Source: Pseudorasbora parva (Eukaryota > Chordata > Actinopteri > Cypriniformes > Gobionidae). From it: DNA of 64,000 nt. This document shows, piece after piece, positions 60,791 to 64,000 of the stretch; within the stretch, counting starts at the first letter, position 1; every line of letters starts with the position of its first letter. The stretch is from the NCBI RefSeq assembly GCF_024679245.1, contig NC_090178.1:19677213-19741212 (forward strand), in the 5' to 3' direction. The notes under the pieces are model-generated. The model was not told where the DNA came from. It saw only the letters and a program-made list of their open reading frames with translations, and did no database searches. Both the position numbers and the translations under genes were made by a program.

Positions 60791-60975
60791 GCAACATAAA
60801 AATATGATGAAGCTTGTGCTTGTCTTTGAGAGATTAAAATTATGTTTGACTGCCTGTTTCTTTCCAAGTATTTTTGACATTTCCTTTTCCAACTGTGAAA
60901 ACTGCTAATGATAAAACTTTAAAAGTAGATAAAGCTCATTTTAACTTTTTTTTATTTTATTTTCCTTTTCTTTAG

Positions 60976-61040
60976 ATCAAGCATCGGAACAATGTTTACA
61001 GGGCAGAACAGGTACCAACAGAGAAACAAGTACATCACTA
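60976..61040 (+). CDS. Candidate exon 3 (65 bp)
   Basis: It has a strong pyrimidine tract and acceptor (TTTCCTTTTCTTTAG) and donor CTA/GTAAGT. It stays open in the inherited phase: DQASEQCLQGRTGTNRETST, then SL, ending on a complete codon. The intron before it holds a TTAA MITE (59282-59480) and a Tc1 relic. Confidence 0.35.
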
Positions 61041-61309
61041 GTAAGTATCAATGCAGTATATAAAACCATAGACCATAAAGGTATAATGCACTCCAAAATG
61101 CTCTATTTTCCCTTCATCATGCCATCCCAGCTTTCCACAGATTGTTGGAAAAGTGATTCATCTTTGTGAGTCCATATAGGCCTACAGTGTGTGCATAATT
61201 ACACAAGGTGATATTCTGATCTTATTTTTTTCCAAGCACATTTTACCCATTTCACACAAGTGTGCCACACAAGTCCTAAAAACTGACTTGTTGTCCATCT
61301 TTTTTACAG

Positions 61310-61351
61310 TCTATGATTCCACACCATATTAATCTTGATAACTACTATTAA
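61310..61351 (+). CDS. Possible terminal exon 4
   Basis: After TTGTCCATCTTTTTTACAG the inherited frame reads SMIPHHINLDNYY and stops at TAA 61349-61351. ATTAAA near 61382 could be a weak polyadenylation signal. If correct, the product is only 64 residues; real exons may instead lie beyond the window. Confidence 0.2.
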   Translation, partial: SMIPHHINLDNYY

Positions 61352-61419
61352 TTTATTAAATCATTTATAAGGGATGTATAATTAAAGAAGGCTGAAAGTG
61401 AAAAAGGCTAAAAGGTAAA

Positions 61420-62065
61420 ATGGGCTAAAAAAGAGATTTAACTCAGACTGAAGAGTCAAAAATTATTAAAATGGAATGATGCAATACTAATGCAATAATC
61501 AAAATTAAGGTGTGACCATTGGACAGCAAAATGCTTATTGATTCAGCAGGGTCATACAAAAACAGGCCGATTTTCCAGAACTGCAACCTACCTGGAGTCT
61601 CCTGAAGTGCAAGGTGTCAGGATCTCAGACACTTCAGTTAGGTAAAGAATCCTAAAAAACACCATTTAATAAGAATCAAACATGAAGACATACATAATAG
61701 ACAGATTGAGAGTGACTCTTGTGATTCTTATTAAGTGGGGGTCATATTTCAGGGTTCTTAAAAGTCTATGATATCCTGACACCTTGCACTTCTGGAGACT
61801 ATGTAGGTTGCAGTTCTGGTGGTGTCTGGTCCTGTGGTTCTGGAGACTAAAGGGTTCCTGATGGTTCACAACTAATTCACCTTAATTCATATTTGTTTTA
61901 GAAGTTAATTTATTTCTTCACCTGTTTTTTTTATGACCCTGCTGAATCGATGTTTTGCTGTCCAATGGGCATGCCTTAATTGTGCAATTTCTAGTATTGC
62001 ATCTTTCTCATGGGTATTTAAAAAAGGACGTTCCAGTCTAAGTTAAATCTTTTTTTTTGCCCAGT
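61420..62065. mobile_element. ~640-bp foldback palindrome
   Basis: Left motifs recur inverted on the right in mirror order: GGGCTAAAAAAGAGATTTAA with TTAAATCTTTTTTTTTGCCC; GACAGCAAAATGCTTATTGA with the 61945 region; AGCAGGGTCATA with TATGACCCTGCT; CCAGAACTGCAACCTAC with GTAGGTTGCAGTTCTGG. The centre is near 61700. No TIR family was recognised. Confidence 0.8.
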
Positions 62066-62753
62066 TTATCTATAAATGAAAACCTGTGTAATAATGATGC
62101 ACACCTGAATACAAGACATTTTTCACTCCGAGCCTTTCTTAAAAAAAATATATCACTTATAATTTTGGATTTGAATTGGTAAAATGTGCTTAGAAAAATA
62201 AATCTGAATATAAACTTGCATTATACTAAAGCATGCTTCAGAAACTACATAATAATAATAAGTTATCTTATCATGTGAGCTTCACAATTCTCTTATGTTA
62301 ATGTCAATTATTGTCATGATGTGTATACTGACGTGTTTGTTAAAAAAATGTTATACAAATGACAATAATTTATTGAAAAATCCCTGTTTGCACAAATCTA
62401 CGAAAACAACTAAATAACTCTGTATTAATACATTCTAGACAAGTGATTTGGCAATTTCATTGGTAAAGAATGCATATGTGCGCAGACCTACCTTGTCTGC
62501 GCACATATGCATTCAAACACGCATACCTATAAACTAAACATGTAATGCGCATGTGTGTCCATCACCATTAAGTTTACACAGAGATAACGGTATTGTTTTC
62601 AAAAACATTGTGTTTTCAGGCCACCAGAACTCCATTGTTGTGTAAATGAATGTCCAAAACGCGTTGTGTAAACGTCCCCTTATAAAGCATATATATTTTT
62701 TAAAAACCTTGTCATTTTTTAATTGAATTTGCCTAATTAAACTCATCTGAACC
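62066..62753. other. Anonymous interval with a perfect hairpin at 62468-62514
   Basis: The only structure seen is GAATGCATATGTGCGCAGAC (62468-62487) and its exact inverse (62495-62514) around a 7-nt loop. The rest is unrecognised. Confidence 0.6.
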
Positions 62754-63122
62754 TAGGGCTGGACAATAATTCAATATCAATATATATCGCGATATAATTT
62801 TTTTCAATAACGGTGATATGATTTTTAAACACATTTCCGATATTTCGATATGACTGAAGTTCAGGGCGCATGCCATCAGAAAGAGCAGAACACGATTGGC
62901 TTCTTGCGTGATGACGTAGGCCTACACCACGGACACGCAGCCAGTGCTCAGCAGCAGTAGACTGACAGATCCAACGCGGCACGTTTTAGCTACAAAGAGA
63001 GTTTCCCTGACCGCAACACAAATGTGACTGAACGAGCTTCCACAAGTAAGGAGAAATAAATAGTTGATAAGAGAAGAAAGACTAACTTTCTTTAGTGGCG
63101 TGGAAGTGGTTCGTCTATCTAA
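62754..63122. mobile_element. hAT-like repeat fragment
   Basis: CCTAGGGCTGGACAATAATT followed by ATATCGCGATAT and CGATATTTCGATATG matches, from memory, the left part of a common cyprinid hAT-type element. The right end is missing, cut by the next element. Confidence 0.5.
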
Positions 63123-63123
63123 A

Positions 63124-63988
63124 GCACTATTCGCACGGGATTAGTATTATCTAGGGACCTCTGTGATTTAGAAATGACTCCTCCACATCTGAGTTTTGCG
63201 TGGCGCATTCGCACGGGATAAGCAAAGCCTGTGATTTTACTCGAATTTACTGACTTCTCCCGGATATGATGTTCGTTATAGATAACTGTATGAAATCATA
63301 AACAGGCATCGATATCGTTTTGATTATTTTACAGTAGCCTAATAAATAAATATAATTTCGTTCAGTTAGCGAACAGACGCCATGAACTGAGCTCAGACCA
63401 GCGGCAGGAATCAGATTTCATTTATCACGAGTAGGAAGCTGACAATATAGCCTACGGCGGAAGATTCAGTTTCAAAACTAAATGTAAAAGCGCCTATTTA
63501 AACAAGATTGTCATTGTACTATACTGTTCTGTTATGTTTTTCATTCAGAACAGTATTGATGTTAATATTAAACACACCATTCAATCAGATTACTCTCAAA
63601 TTGATACTCATTCTAAAGTGAAAGTATAATCCGTGTGGGCGCGGCTGCACGGGAATGACTGAACGGTGCGCATTATGAATGCAGACTTTATTCTTCGTGA
63701 AAGATAAAGATAGAAATGCTCACAGGGAGAAAAAAAGCTTGCAAAAAGTATATACAATCCGCCTAATCCTGGCCAAATCACAGAGATGTCGATTCGCACG
63801 GGACTAATGTTATCACAGGACCTCGGTGTTCGGCGAAATATGGTAGGTAGGCTAATTTGCGGGGGAATTTTTACTTTACAAATTACAGACATGGCCGATT
63901 CGCACGGGATTAAGATCACAGACATTCTCTGCAATTATTACAAATCACCAGAGGTCCCCAGATAATACGAATCCCGTGCGAATGGGGC
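63124..63988. mobile_element. MITE with repeated internal TTCGCACGGGA motifs
   Basis: ATTCGCACGGGATTAGTATT at the left end and its inverse at 63964-63984 define the ends; inverted homology continues through GGGGACCTC. The core (A)TTCGCACGGGA also occurs inside at about 63209, 63793 and 63898. No transposase. Confidence 0.75.
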
Positions 63989-64000
63989 TGATATTAAACT

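Noticed and set aside
63000..63045. First exon with donor CAA/GTAAGG near 63044
   Set aside because: It lies in a hAT-like repeat segment that I recall as dispersed, and no consistent frame or acceptor was found.

Overview
The window reads as intergenic or intronic DNA from a teleost fish, most likely a cyprinid (carp, goldfish or zebrafish relative). This is inferred from long TA, CA and CT microsatellites, many short inverted-repeat DNA transposons of types familiar from cyprinid genomes, Tc1/mariner relics, and two nearly full-length LTR retrotransposons. There is no sign of bacterial organisation: no operons, no Shine-Dalgarno sites, no CRISPR. I recognise no conserved host protein. The only host-gene-like structure is a weak set of small spliced exons on the plus strand at 58.5-61.4 kb.

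Layout. 1-9082 is a plus-strand Ty3/gypsy element: partial 5' LTR, PNMA-like gag, a TTTAAAC slippery site followed by a possible H-type pseudoknot at the gag stop, then pol (protease, RT, RNase H, integrase) and a complete 1524-bp 3' LTR. 9.1-17.2 kb is a patchwork of short DNA transposons, including a TTAA-flanked element split by another transposon and an 8-bp-TSD hAT-type element, with microsatellites and a Tc1 relic. 17224-24761 is a complete BEL/Pao element on the minus strand, with 495-bp LTRs differing at one base, a perfect 5-bp target duplication and one ORF of about 1997 codons. 24.8-41.5 kb is anonymous sequence with more short transposons, a second copy of the TTAA element and duplicated units around GT microsatellites.

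41.5-50.2 kb is the least ordinary part. An 8.7-kb segment is bounded by TTAAAGGTGGGGTAAG inverted ends. Inside are two head-to-tail modules that share the same left (114 bp) and right (111 bp) ends but carry unrelated interiors of 165 bp and about 5.6 kb. The large interior holds a minisatellite of more than 3 kb built mainly on a 30-bp period, a G-run-rich array of about 78-bp units, and a CpG-rich stretch with an ISRE-like motif and a possible minus-strand first exon. A likely solo LTR (1070 bp, 4-bp duplication) sits further right.

50.2-64.0 kb continues with hAT, TTAA and foldback elements, a 160-bp satellite, two Tc1 transposase relics, the candidate small gene with transposons in its introns, and a perfect 20-bp hairpin. 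The retroelement genes form two self-contained replication units with no env. Nothing links the other pieces into a common pathway.
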